In this document: one piece after another, positions 6,667-13,972 of the stretch
Layout: each line of letters begins with the position of its first letter
Numbering within the stretch: position 1 is the stretch's first letter
Source: JAENVT01 sp031412355
GTDB lineage: Bacteria > Actinomycetota > Acidimicrobiia > Acidimicrobiales > Ilumatobacteraceae
Assembly: GCA_031412355.1 (NCBI GenBank)
Contig: JANOCR010000011.1
Span: forward strand, 1 to 21,310
Length of the DNA: 21,310 nucleotides
Direction: 5' to 3'
Made by a program: the position numbers and the translations under genes
Notes under the pieces: model-generated
What the model was told of the DNA's origin: nothing
Seen by the model: only the letters and a program-made list of their open reading frames with translations
The model's database searches: none

Positions 6667-7745
6667 TGGAAGCGAGCCTGGCGCGGTCGGCGTACTGCGA
6701 CGCGGCCGTCTTTGCCGATGAACAACGTTTGGCGATCAGCGCGTCGTGGACATGCGTCGGCCGTGGCGACGCGATCGGGCCGCAGCCGGGGTCGTACCGG
6801 TTGACGTCGGTTGCAGGCGAGCGTGTGCTACTCGTCCGTGACGGCGATGGCGCGTTGGGTGCGTTCGCCAATCGGTGCATGCACCGGGGCACCGAGTTGG
6901 TCGACTCGACCCTCGCCGCGCCGTCGGCGTGCTTCGACACTGTGATCCGGTGTCCGTATCACTTCTGGGCATATGGTTTCGACGGGTCATTGCGGGCTTC
7001 GCCGTGGATCGACGACATCGATCCTGCCGACTTCGGCCTGCATCGGTTCGGCATCGCCGAGTGGGGTGGCTTTGTCTTCGTACGTCTCGCGCCCGACGGC
7101 CCGTCGATGATCGACGAGCTCGGTCCGATCGCGGCGCGTGTCAGCCGCTTCCCGCTCGACCATCTGCTGGTCGGCCGGTCGATCGAATACGACGTCGACG
7201 CTAATTGGAAGGTGATCGCCGAGAACTACAATGAGTGCTACCACTGCGGTCCGGTGCATCCAGAGCTGTGCGATCTGGTCCCGTCGTTTCGCACGCGTGG
7301 CGGGGCTTCGCTCGATTGGGAGCACGGCATTCCGCACCGGCCCGGCGCCGACACCTACACCGCTACGGGCACCAGCCGGCGCGAATCGTTCCCGGGGCTA
7401 AACGACGCCGAGCGGAGCAACCACTTCGGCGAATTGATTTATCCGAACCTCATGCTGTCGCTGTCGCGAGATCACGTTGCGGCATTCGTCCTTCACCCGG
7501 TCGCACCGGATCGCACCACGATCGAGTGCCTGTTGCTGTTCCATCCCGACGAGGTCGCCAAACCACACTTCGACCCGACGGATGCAACTGACTTCTGGCA
7601 CATGGTCAACTTGCAGGATTGGGCAATCTGCGAGCGCGTGCAGCGCGGTATGGCCAGCCGCTCGTTTCGGCACGGTTGGTATGCCCCTATGGAGGACCCG
7701 AGTCTCGATATCCGACGTTGGTGGACGTCGAAGATGCAGGGCTGA
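6666..7745 (+). CDS. Rieske non-haem iron oxygenase, alpha subunit
   Basis: Oxygenase component of a two- or three-part system that hydroxylates or demethylates a small substrate using electrons from a separate reductase. The 359-residue protein has the Rieske [2Fe-2S] ligands Cys71-x-His73 and Cys96-x2-His99. The catalytic mononuclear iron site is NECYHCGPVHPE with His193 and His198, and probably Asp318 in NLQDWAICERVQRGM. The ENYNECYHC form is shared by ring-hydroxylating oxygenases and by choline- and betaine-type N-demethylases, so the substrate class is open. No reductase or ferredoxin gene lies in the window. The start overlaps the amidase stop by one base, with no ribosome-binding site, implying coupled translation. 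Confidence 0.88.
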   Translation: MEASLARSAYCDAAVFADEQRLAISASWTCVGRGDAIGPQPGSYRLTSVAGERVLLVRDGDGALGAFANRCMHRGTELVDSTLAAPSACFDTVIRCPYHFWAYGFDGSLRASPWIDDIDPADFGLHRFGIAEWGGFVFVRLAPDGPSMIDELGPIAARVSRFPLDHLLVGRSIEYDVDANWKVIAENYNECYHCGPVHPELCDLVPSFRTRGGASLDWEHGIPHRPGADTYTATGTSRRESFPGLNDAERSNHFGELIYPNLMLSLSRDHVAAFVLHPVAPDRTTIECLLLFHPDEVAKPHFDPTDATDFWHMVNLQDWAICERVQRGMASRSFRHGWYAPMEDPSLDIRRWWTSKMQG

Positions 7746-7790
7746 TCTCTCCTAGCGTTTCGGTCCTCAGCGGATCGGGTACTGGAGAGC

Positions 7791-7868
7791 ATGCTTACAA
7801 TCCTGTTGATCGTCGTTCTTGTCCTGTTGCTGGCTGGCGGAGGCTTCGGCCTGAGTCGCCGGCGCTGA
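7791..7868 (+). CDS. 25-residue single-pass membrane microprotein
   Basis: A short open frame encoding MLTILLIVVLVLLLAGGGFG followed by LSRRR and a stop. It is one uninterrupted hydrophobic helix with a Gly-rich turn and a positively charged end, which by the positive-inside rule should be cytosolic. GGAG (7784-7787) lies 3 nt upstream, which is close but usable. A possible -10 TAGCGT is at 7753-7758. Very small hydrophobic proteins of this look are common in high-GC bacteria and have mostly unknown roles. It lies 45 nt after the Rieske gene on the same strand, so it could be cotranscribed, and just before the end of the convergent frameshifted gene. The composition is far from random frame translation in this window, but without homologs the call is tentative. 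Confidence 0.5.
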   Translation: MLTILLIVVLVLLLAGGGFGLSRRR

Positions 7869-7883
7869 TCGGCGTTTCCAAAT

Positions 7884-8436
7884 TTAGATAGAGGTGATCG
7901 CCGCAGCGATCTCGTCGATTCGGTCGGCGAGCTGGCTGTTTAGCATCAGCGACGCCCAACTGTCGCTGTTGCCGGTGGGCCAGACCAGGTTCACTTGTCC
8001 GTTGGTGAGCGTGATCGAGTAGCCCGGTTTGCCAGCGAGAATTCTCTCGGCGACCGACACGGGCGCAATGTCGGCGAGCTGTTGAGCCAGACCGCCCGTC
8101 GTGACAGCGAGCGTCAATTGCGAGCCGTCCAGAATCCACTTCTGACCTCGACTCGTACGACGCGCTGCGGAGATCCGACGGCCGTGAGACCGTCGACGCC
8201 GGACAGTGTGTACGCCAAGTTTGGTGATGGCGAAGAGAACGTGGTCGTAGTGGGCGAGACTGTTGTCGAGGTGCTCGCCGCCGGGGAGTCGGTCGTTGCG
8301 ATGGATTGGTCGGACGGACGCGCCAGCACGATCAGCCCGATCACCACGACGATCGTGGACGCGCCGACGGCGATCGTCGAGCGAAGAATCTGTTGCCGAC
8401 GTCGAGCACACGCACCATCTCGTCCTCGCGCTGCAA
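7884..8436 (-). pseudogene. Frameshifted membrane-anchored protein of unknown function
   Basis: Three minus-strand frames each carry a protein-like segment in order. The first, from a TTG at 8436 or ATG at 8418, reads QREDEMVRVLDVG. The second (~8400-8130) reads STIAVGASTIVVVIGLIVLA, a transmembrane helix, followed by a Thr/Ser/Pro-rich linker, and stops at 8114. The third (~8150 to the stop at 7884) reads QKWILDGSQLTLAV and then a folded-looking 85-residue end (SITLTNGQVNLVWPTGNSDS). Each step between frames fits the loss of one base. The intact form would be a ~180-residue protein with a short cytosolic N-terminus, one membrane helix, a linker and an extracytoplasmic domain that I do not recognise. 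It directly follows the MSOX-like gene on the same strand. Either a decayed gene or sequencing deletions would explain it. Confidence 0.55.
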
Positions 8437-8452
8437 AAGAATCGTAGATTCT

Positions 8453-9619
8453 CTAGACCAGCCAGTTCGCTTCCCAGGCAGGGTCGGTCAAGGCGGCACG
8501 ATCGAGCGCAAATGGCGTCAGGTCGCTGCCCGGGTTCCGACCGGCGGCCAGCGCTGCCAGCGTCTTGCCGAACCAGGCGACGAACTTGTAACCGTGCCCG
8601 GCGCCAAGCGCGACATGCACGTTGCGGTGGTGCGGCAGTGCGTCGACGACAAAGTCGCGATCGGGTGGCAGCGTGTACAGGCAGGTGATCGTCGACATTG
8701 CCGTGCCGAGTCGGCCTTCGAACTTGGACGCGGCGAATGCATCGGTTCGCGCCAGGATCGCGGTGTCCGGTTCGAAGCCACGAGTGTCGGGATCAACCGG
8801 TGACCCACCGCAATCCTGGGCGATCTTGACGCCGGGGCGACCGAATGTCGGGAACCCGTAGAACGACGGGTCGTCCATCCAGATCCAAGTTGGGAAGCGA
8901 TCCTGCTCGAAGGCCTCCGGCGAATCTGTGCCGTAGTACGTGACCTGCTCGCGGGTGACGGTCAGCGGCAACGAGTTGCCGAGCGGCTCGATCAGTTGCG
9001 GGGTCCACGCGTCGACAGCGATCACCACGTTCGCCGCGATGACGATCTGGCCGTCCGCGAGACGGATGTTGACCTGGTCGCCATCCGGCTGGATCTCCAT
9101 CACCCGCGCACTGCCACGAAGCGTGGCACCGCGATCCGCTGCCATTCGCTGCAGCAGAGGCACCGTGGTGGCCGGCGACACGATGCCGGTGTTGGCTTGG
9201 TACAGCACGTTGACATCGGCGTCGAGTTGCCACGTCGGCCAGCGGGCCATCACCTCGGCGGCAGTCAGTTCGTCGAAGTCGACATCGCACGCACGCATGG
9301 ATGCACGGTATGTCTCGACGTCGATCATCGCGCCGCGTGGGAACAGATCGATCCCACCCGTGACGTGTACACAGGACTCGCCGCTCTCGGCTTCGACTTC
9401 ACGCCACGCGTCGTAAGCCTGGCGCGTGAGCTCCACGTAGTGCGGCGTGTGGTAGCTGTGGCGGATGATGCGGCTGTGATCGTGCGATGCCCCGTGATGG
9501 TGCCCGCCGAGGTCGAAACGTTCGAGACCGATCACCGATTGTCCATCTCGGGCTGCGAACCATGCGGTTGCGCTACCGATGCCACCGAGGCCGATGACCG
9601 CGAGGTCGTGGTGCTGCAC
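8453..9619 (-). CDS. MSOX/SolA-like FAD amine oxidase
   Basis: Flavoprotein oxidase of the monomeric sarcosine oxidase / N-methyltryptophan oxidase family. It oxidises a secondary amine, releasing formaldehyde (or another aldehyde) and H2O2. The 388-residue protein starts with the dinucleotide-binding motif VIGLGGIGSATAW (residues 8-20) and continues with SRIIRHSY (Arg50, Arg53 matching active-site arginines). It also has TCLYTLPPDRDFV with Cys313 at the position of the covalent flavin cysteine, and GHGYKF with Lys345 near the O2-activating lysine. Length fits the family. A GTG at 9619 is preferred to the GTG at 9628 because the -10 TACGGT overlaps the latter and ends 7 nt before the former. 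The exact amine is unknown; sarcosine is the obvious candidate. It is divergent from the S58 peptidase gene. Confidence 0.88.
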   Translation of the reverse strand: MQHHDLAVIGLGGIGSATAWFAARDGQSVIGLERFDLGGHHHGASHDHSRIIRHSYHTPHYVELTRQAYDAWREVEAESGESCVHVTGGIDLFPRGAMIDVETYRASMRACDVDFDELTAAEVMARWPTWQLDADVNVLYQANTGIVSPATTVPLLQRMAADRGATLRGSARVMEIQPDGDQVNIRLADGQIVIAANVVIAVDAWTPQLIEPLGNSLPLTVTREQVTYYGTDSPEAFEQDRFPTWIWMDDPSFYGFPTFGRPGVKIAQDCGGSPVDPDTRGFEPDTAILARTDAFAASKFEGRLGTAMSTITCLYTLPPDRDFVVDALPHHRNVHVALGAGHGYKFVAWFGKTLAALAAGRNPGSDLTPFALDRAALTDPAWEANWLV

Positions 9620-9655
9620 GGGATGCACCGTAGGCGGTCGTTGTACTCTCGGCGG
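9620..9655. promoter_or_regulatory. Divergent leaderless promoters, amine oxidase / S58 peptidase
   Basis: In this 36-bp gap, TACGGT on the minus strand (plus 9627-9632) ends 7 nt before the GTG at 9619. TACTCT on the plus strand (9644-9649) ends 6 nt before the ATG at 9656. No ribosome-binding site is seen for either gene, so both are probably leaderless. Confidence 0.55.
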
Positions 9656-10693
9656 ATGACGGAGCATCGACCTCGCCCGCGCGAGTGCGGCATCGAGGTC
9701 GGTTCGCTGAAGACCGGGGCGCACAACGCCATCACCGACGTGGCCGGCGTGCGCGTCGGCCATGCGACCATCGCTGAGCATTGCACTGGCGTCACGGCAA
9801 TCGTTCCCGACAGCTTGCCGTCTCTGTTCGAGCATCCGATGGCCGCGGGAACATCGGTACTCAATGGTGCCGGCGAGTTGACCGGGTCGCTGACCATTCG
9901 CGAGTGGGGCACGCTGGAGACTCCGGTTGTGCTGACCGCGACGATGAGCGTCGGCCTGGCCTTTCAAGGTGTGGTCGAGGCGACGCTTCGCGAGGTGCCC
10001 GGTGTCGCCGACGACGTCGTTGCTCCCGTAGTTGGCGAGTGCGACGATTCGTGGCTCAGCGACCCGGCGGCGATGGCGGTGCAACCACATCACGTCGGCG
10101 AAGCGTTGGGTGGTGCCGTCGGCGGATTGTTCGACGCCGGCGCGATCGGGGCGGGATCGGGGATGACCTGCCTTGGTTGGAAGGGCGGCATCGGCACGGC
10201 GTCTCGTCTGGTGGACGTTCACACTGTCGGGGTTCTGGTGATGACCAACTTCGGGTCGCTGGAACGGTTGTGTGTCAACGGCTCTCCGGTCGGTCGACGA
10301 TTCGTCGAGCGCGGCCGCAGCGGCGAGCGCGAAGCACCAGAAGGCAGTTGCATCGTGGTGATAGCGACCGACGCCCCGATTCTGCCGGCTCAGTGCCAGC
10401 GCGTCGCCCGCCGAGCCGGGCTGGGTCTGGCGCGCACCGGGTCGGTCGCAACGCACGGCAGTGGCGAGATCTTTCTCGCGTTCAGCACCGGCTGCCGACT
10501 GCAGCGCGACGGGCGTGGCAGGGTCAGCTACGACGTGTTGTCGGATCGCGACCTCGATGGACTGTTCGCGGCCGCGGTAGAGGCCACGGAGGAGGCTGTG
10601 CTCGACAGCCTGTTCAGGGCAACGACCACGACGGGTCGACTCGGCCGCGTCGCCGAAGCACTGCCAATCAACGAGATGTTGGAGCTGATGTGA
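9656..10693 (+). CDS. S58 (DmpA-type) P1 family peptidase
   Basis: N-terminal-nucleophile aminopeptidase of the DmpA/BapA family, which cuts itself and then removes N-terminal residues from D- or L-amino-acid amides or beta-peptides. The 345-residue precursor contains ITDVAGVRVGH (residues 26-36), AAGTSVLNGAGELTG (63-77), GAGSGMTCLGWKGGIGTAS (165-183) and HGSGEIFLAFST (267-278). The predicted autocleavage site is Gly230-Ser231 in EGSCIVVIATDAP, matching the GS-xx-VV-ATDAP pattern of the family, with Ser231 as the new N-terminal nucleophile. No signal peptide is seen, so it should be cytosolic. The ATG at 9656 follows TACTCT by 6 nt. It overlaps the next gene by 4 bp (GTGA), so peptidase and deacetylase are made together. 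Confidence 0.88.
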   Translation: MTEHRPRPRECGIEVGSLKTGAHNAITDVAGVRVGHATIAEHCTGVTAIVPDSLPSLFEHPMAAGTSVLNGAGELTGSLTIREWGTLETPVVLTATMSVGLAFQGVVEATLREVPGVADDVVAPVVGECDDSWLSDPAAMAVQPHHVGEALGGAVGGLFDAGAIGAGSGMTCLGWKGGIGTASRLVDVHTVGVLVMTNFGSLERLCVNGSPVGRRFVERGRSGEREAPEGSCIVVIATDAPILPAQCQRVARRAGLGLARTGSVATHGSGEIFLAFSTGCRLQRDGRGRVSYDVLSDRDLDGLFAAAVEATEEAVLDSLFRATTTTGRLGRVAEALPINEMLELM

Positions 10694-11748
10694 TCCTGTC
10701 GATGCCGGTCGTCGTCGCCCCTGACCACGTGAAGCACGATGTGGCGACCGGCGTGTGGTGTGGGGTGACCGAGGCCACCGACGAGTTGCCGGTGCGAGCC
10801 GAGATCCTTGCCGCGTCCTGCGCTGCCGCTGGTTCGCCAATCGTCGAAGCGATCGACCACGAGCTGGATGCGTTGTTGCGCGTGCATGACCCCCAGTACC
10901 TGTCGGTGCTGCAGACCGCCTTCCAACGCTGGGAGGACGACGGCCATCTCGAGTCACCCGGCACTCCGTATGTGACGCCGTACTTCTTCCCACCCGTGGC
11001 CGGACAGTTTGGCGGTGTCCGCAGTCGAGGTGGGGCAACAATCCGAGCCGAGATCGGGTTCTACGCAATGGACACCATGACGTGCATCGGCGAGGGAACG
11101 TGGCTGGGTGCCAAGGCAGCGGCCGACGCGGCGGCAACTGCGGCCGACCTGGTGGCCGAGGGCGCGGGAGTGGCATACGCGGTCTGCCGCCCGCCGGGCC
11201 ACCACGCCGGGCCCGCATTCTTCGGCGGTAGCTGCTACCTCAACAACGCCGCAGTGGCGGCCGCCCAACTATGCGCAGCCGGTCTGGAGCGGGTTGCCAT
11301 CGTCGACATCGATGCTCACCACGGCAACGGCTCGCAGGCCATCTTCTGGAACAACCCCGCTGTGTTCTACGGATCCGTGCACGTCGACCCTGCCGCAGGG
11401 TGGTTCCCACACACGGTCGGTCACGCCGACGAGATCGATGACACCTGCACCAATCGCAACGTGCCCGTCGCCCCGGGGACAGCCGACGCCGGATGGTTGG
11501 AAGCCTGTACTTCGTTGCTGGCGGATGTGGCGCGGTTCGAACCTGATGCGGTGGTCGTGTCGCTCGGCGTCGACGCCGCGGCAGACGATCCCAACAGCCC
11601 GCTTCTCGTGACCCACGCCGGATTCAGTGCGGTCGGTCGGCTTCTCGCTGGCCTCGATCGGGCCACTGTGCTGGTCCAAGAAGGCGGCTACGTGCTGCAG
11701 ACGTTGGCCGGCCTGACTTTGGTGTTGCTCGAGGGTTTCGAATCCTGA
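10690..11748 (+). CDS. aphA: Acetylpolyamine amidohydrolase / class II HDAC-like deacetylase
   Basis: Zinc-dependent deacetylase of the arginase/deacetylase fold, 352 residues. It carries CRPPGHHAGP (tandem His171-His172), VDIDAHHGNG (zinc ligands Asp208 and His210), LGVDAAADDP (third ligand Asp295) and QEGGY (Tyr334). The stretch AEIGFYAMDTMTCIGEGTW resembles bacterial acetylpolyamine amidohydrolases more than histone-type enzymes, so acetylputrescine or acetylspermidine is the likely substrate, which is inference. The usual histidine after the aspartate in GFDAH is an alanine here. The GTG at 10690 is chosen because it overlaps the peptidase stop in GTGA and GGAG lies five bases upstream; an in-frame ATG at 10702 is possible. 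Confidence 0.87.
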   Translation: MILSMPVVVAPDHVKHDVATGVWCGVTEATDELPVRAEILAASCAAAGSPIVEAIDHELDALLRVHDPQYLSVLQTAFQRWEDDGHLESPGTPYVTPYFFPPVAGQFGGVRSRGGATIRAEIGFYAMDTMTCIGEGTWLGAKAAADAAATAADLVAEGAGVAYAVCRPPGHHAGPAFFGGSCYLNNAAVAAAQLCAAGLERVAIVDIDAHHGNGSQAIFWNNPAVFYGSVHVDPAAGWFPHTVGHADEIDDTCTNRNVPVAPGTADAGWLEACTSLLADVARFEPDAVVVSLGVDAAADDPNSPLLVTHAGFSAVGRLLAGLDRATVLVQEGGYVLQTLAGLTLVLLEGFES

Positions 11749-11757
11749 CCCAACTGG

Positions 11758-11763
11758 TAGGCT
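11758..11763 (+). promoter_or_regulatory. -10 box TAGGCT for the cysO-like gene
   Basis: TAGGCT ends 7 nt before the ATG at 11771, with no ribosome-binding site between. The gene can therefore be transcribed on its own even though aphA ends only 22 nt upstream. Confidence 0.5.
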
Positions 11764-11770
11764 TTCGCCC

Positions 11771-12046
11771 ATGGCCGTGAATGTTCGAATCCCCACCACG
11801 ATGCGTCCGATTGCGGGCGGTGCGTCTTCCGTGCAGGTCGAAGGTGTCACCTTGTCCGACGTACTCGCCAACCTCGACACCGTGCACCCCGGGTTCCGCG
11901 AGCGCCTGTTCGACGACACCGGCGCCTTGCGCAAGTTCGTCAACGTGTTCGTCGCCGACGACGACGTGCGCTACCTCGACGGCGTCGACACAAAGGTGCC
12001 CGACGGCGAGACCGTCAGCATCATCCCCGCCGTCGCCGGCGGCTGA
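11771..12046 (+). CDS. cysO: CysO-like MoaD/ThiS sulfur carrier protein
   Basis: Ubiquitin-fold sulfur carrier of 91 residues ending in the di-glycine tail AVAGG, which is activated and thiocarboxylated at its C-terminus. The N-terminal VNVRIPTTMRPIAGG, the central KFVNVFVADDDVRYLDG and the end VSIIPAVAGG follow the mycobacterial CysO protein closely. That protein donates sulfur to CysM for cysteine synthesis and is processed by the protease Mec. Neither cysM, mec nor an activating enzyme (MoeB type) is in the window, so the partners must lie elsewhere. A role in molybdopterin synthesis is possible but the sequence fits CysO better. It has its own -10 box and is followed by a strong terminator. 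Confidence 0.85.
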   Translation: MAVNVRIPTTMRPIAGGASSVQVEGVTLSDVLANLDTVHPGFRERLFDDTGALRKFVNVFVADDDVRYLDGVDTKVPDGETVSIIPAVAGG

Positions 12047-12063
12047 GTTCCTCCTAGGGATAG

Positions 12064-12103
12064 CGAAGGGGCCCGCATCGCTGCGGGCCCCTTCGTCGTT
12101 TTG
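12064..12103 (+). terminator. Strong intrinsic terminator after cysO
   Basis: A perfect 14-bp stem, CGAAGGGGCCCGCA (12064-12077) with TGCGGGCCCCTTCG (12082-12095), closes a TCGC tetraloop and is followed by TCGTTTTG. It terminates the plus-strand cysO transcript. The hairpin could also stop convergent groEL transcription, although no T-run follows it on that strand. Confidence 0.85.
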
Positions 12104-12130
12104 AGCTGGGTGTGAGCGGTTGGTGAAGGA

Positions 12131-13753
12131 CTAGAAGTCCTCCATGCCTCCGCCGCCCATGCCGCCGCCGTTGTCCTTCTCCGGCTTGTCGGCAACGACA
12201 GCCTCGGTGGTCAGGAACAGGGCTGCGATCGAGGCCGCGTTCTGCAACGCCGAGCGGGTGACCTTGGCAGCATCGATGATGCCGAGTTTCACCAGGTCCT
12301 CGTACACACCGGTGGCCGCATTGAGACCCTCGCTGCCGGTCATGTTCTTGACCTTGTCGACGACCACGCCGCCTTCCATGCCGGCGTTCTCGGCGATCTG
12401 CTTCAACGGAGCCTCGAGGCTCTTGGCGACCAAGCGGGCACCCGTTGCCTCGTCACCCTTGAGGCCGTCAGCGACCTTGTTGACAGCAGCCTGGGCACGC
12501 AACAGGGCAACGCCGCCGCCGGGCACGACGCCCTCTTCGATGGCAGCCTTGGTCGTCGACACGGCATCTTCGATGCGGTGCTTCTTCTCCTTGAGCTCGA
12601 CCTCGGTAGCTGCGCCGACCTTCAGAACGGCAACGCCGCCACTGAGCTTGGCGAGACGCTCTTGCAGCTTCTCGCGGTCGTAGTCGCTATCTGTGTTGTC
12701 GATCTCGGCCTTGATCTGGTTGATGCGACCCTTGATGTCATCTTCGGCGCCGCCACCTTCGACGATGGTGGTCTCGTCCTTGGTGATGATGATCTTCTTG
12801 GCCTTGCCGAGCAGATCCAGCGTGGTGTTCTCGAGCTTCAGCCCGACTTCCTCGCTGATGACCTGACCACCGGTGAGGATGGCCATGTCCTGCAGCATCG
12901 CCTTGCGGCGCTCGCCGAAGCCAGGAGCCTTGACGGCAGCAGACTTGAAGGTGCCACGGATCTTGTTGACTACCAGCGTGGCAAGAGCCTCGCCCTCGAC
13001 GTCTTCAGCGATGATCACCAACGGGCGACCACCCTGCATGACCTTTTCGAGCACCGGCAGCATGTCGCGTACCGACGAGATCTTCGAGGAAACGAGCAGG
13101 ACGTACGGATCCTCGAGCACTGCTTCCATGCGCTCCATGTCGGTGGCGAAGTACGGGGAGATGTAGCCCTTGTCGAAGCGCATGCCCTCGACGAGATCCA
13201 TCTCCATACCGAAGGTCTGGCTCTCTTCGACCGTGATGACGCCGTCCTTGCCGACCTTGTCGATTGCCTCGGAGATCATCTGACCGATCTCGTTGTCGGC
13301 AGCCGAGATCGAGGCGACCTGAGCGATCTGATCCTTCGAGTCGACTTCCTTGGCGAGATCCTTGATCGATGCAACTGCGGCTTCGACTGCGGCTTCGATG
13401 CCCTTCTTCAAGGTCATCGGGTTTGCACCGGCGGCAACGTTGCGCAGGCCCTCGTGAACCATGCTCCACGCCAGGACCGTGGCCGTGGTGGTGCCGTCAC
13501 CGGCAACATCGTCGGTCTTCTTGGCAACCTCTTTGACCAGCTCTGCGCCGATCTTCTCGTAAGGATCCTCGAGGTCGATCTCCTTGGCGATCGATACGCC
13601 GTCGTTGGTGATTGTGGGAGCGCCCCACTTCTTCTCCAACACGACATTGCGGCCCTTCGGCCCCAATGTGACGCGCACGGCGTCGGCGAGCTTGTTCATG
13701 CCAGCTTCCAGTGAGCGACGAGCTTGCTCGTCGAATGCGATCATTTTCGCCAT
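12131..13753 (-). CDS. groEL: 60-kDa chaperonin GroEL
   Basis: ATP-driven protein-folding chaperonin forming double heptameric rings in the cytosol. The 540-residue sequence is full length: MAKMIAFDEQARRSLEAGMN at the start, VTLGPKGRNVVLEKK, the ATP-binding GDGTTTATVLA, the apical-domain stretch and VEEGVVPGGG-like EEGVVPGGGVALL, ending in a Gly/Met-rich GGGMGGGGMEDF tail. The start is fixed by GGAGG (plus-strand 13762-13766) eight bases before the ATG; an in-frame ATG five codons upstream is less likely. groES is not adjacent, so this is a solitary groEL copy of the type common in actinobacteria, where a second groESL operon usually exists elsewhere. Two overlapping CIRCE sites upstream indicate HrcA repression and heat induction. 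Confidence 0.98.
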   Translation of the reverse strand: MAKMIAFDEQARRSLEAGMNKLADAVRVTLGPKGRNVVLEKKWGAPTITNDGVSIAKEIDLEDPYEKIGAELVKEVAKKTDDVAGDGTTTATVLAWSMVHEGLRNVAAGANPMTLKKGIEAAVEAAVASIKDLAKEVDSKDQIAQVASISAADNEIGQMISEAIDKVGKDGVITVEESQTFGMEMDLVEGMRFDKGYISPYFATDMERMEAVLEDPYVLLVSSKISSVRDMLPVLEKVMQGGRPLVIIAEDVEGEALATLVVNKIRGTFKSAAVKAPGFGERRKAMLQDMAILTGGQVISEEVGLKLENTTLDLLGKAKKIIITKDETTIVEGGGAEDDIKGRINQIKAEIDNTDSDYDREKLQERLAKLSGGVAVLKVGAATEVELKEKKHRIEDAVSTTKAAIEEGVVPGGGVALLRAQAAVNKVADGLKGDEATGARLVAKSLEAPLKQIAENAGMEGGVVVDKVKNMTGSEGLNAATGVYEDLVKLGIIDAAKVTRSALQNAASIAALFLTTEAVVADKPEKDNGGGMGGGGMEDF

Positions 13754-13786
13754 TACTTGTGCCTCCACAATGAGGGGTTGATGTCA

Positions 13787-13813
13787 TTCGCACTCGAAGT
13801 GCGAGAGTGCTAG
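13787..13813. promoter_or_regulatory. CIRCE operator 1 (HrcA site, proximal)
   Basis: TTCGCACTC-N9-GAGTGCTAG, two mismatches from the consensus TTAGCACTC-N9-GAGTGCTAA, one in each arm. It lies 33 bases upstream of the groEL ATG and shares bases 13810-13813 with operator 2. It would cover the expected transcription start. Confidence 0.75.
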
Positions 13814-13836
13814 CACTCTAGACCGTCGAGTGCTAA
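13810..13836. promoter_or_regulatory. CIRCE operator 2 (HrcA site, distal) over the -10 box
   Basis: CTAGCACTC-N9-GAGTGCTAA differs from the consensus in only one base. Read on the minus strand, the groEL promoter runs through it: -35 TTGCCG (plus 13839-13844), an 18-nt spacer and -10 TAGAGT (plus 13815-13820). HrcA bound here would block RNA polymerase. Confidence 0.9.
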
Positions 13837-13844
13837 TCCGGCAA
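13815..13844 (-). promoter_or_regulatory. groEL promoter (-35 TTGCCG, -10 TAGAGT)
   Basis: On the minus strand TTGCCG and TAGAGT are separated by 18 nt. The -10 lies inside CIRCE operator 2 and the predicted start of transcription falls near 13808, giving a ~55-nt leader with GGAGG before the groEL ATG. Confidence 0.6.
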
Positions 13845-13972
13845 CCCTCCTCGTGGGCCCCCACCTCCTCGGGGCGCTCGGGTTGTCGCGGCTTCACCGT
13901 GTCCACGACGGTCGGGGTGTGACACCCGGCGTGAATCGGGCAGTGGCGGGAGTGCCGTTAGTGTCGGCGGCG
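13845..13972. other. Spacer between groEL control region and FAD oxidoreductase
   Basis: Divergent upstream DNA. The only signal I see is TAGTGT (13959-13964), a -10-like box 8 nt before the ATG at 13973. An open frame from 13853 runs through the region, but its first 40 residues are not family-like and I take it as noncoding. Confidence 0.4.

Noticed and set aside
7747..7789. CTCTCC ... GGAGAG as a terminator after the Rieske gene
   Set aside because: The 6-bp arms enclose a 31-nt loop and no T-run follows; the right arm is better explained as part of the microprotein ribosome-binding region.
8453..11218. A 921-codon minus-strand open frame
   Set aside because: Only its last 388 codons are protein-like (MSOX-like oxidase). 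The rest is Arg/Pro/Ser-rich sequence antisense to the S58 and aphA genes, as GC-rich DNA often gives.
12578..13714. A 378-codon plus-strand open frame opposite groEL
   Set aside because: It is the mirror of a highly conserved gene, its Leu/Asp/Val-rich composition is typical of antisense frames, and no motif is seen.
13788..13804. TCGCACT-CGA-AGTGCGA as an independent hairpin regulator
   Set aside because: It is contained within CIRCE operator 1, including its left arm and spacer, so a separate function is not needed.
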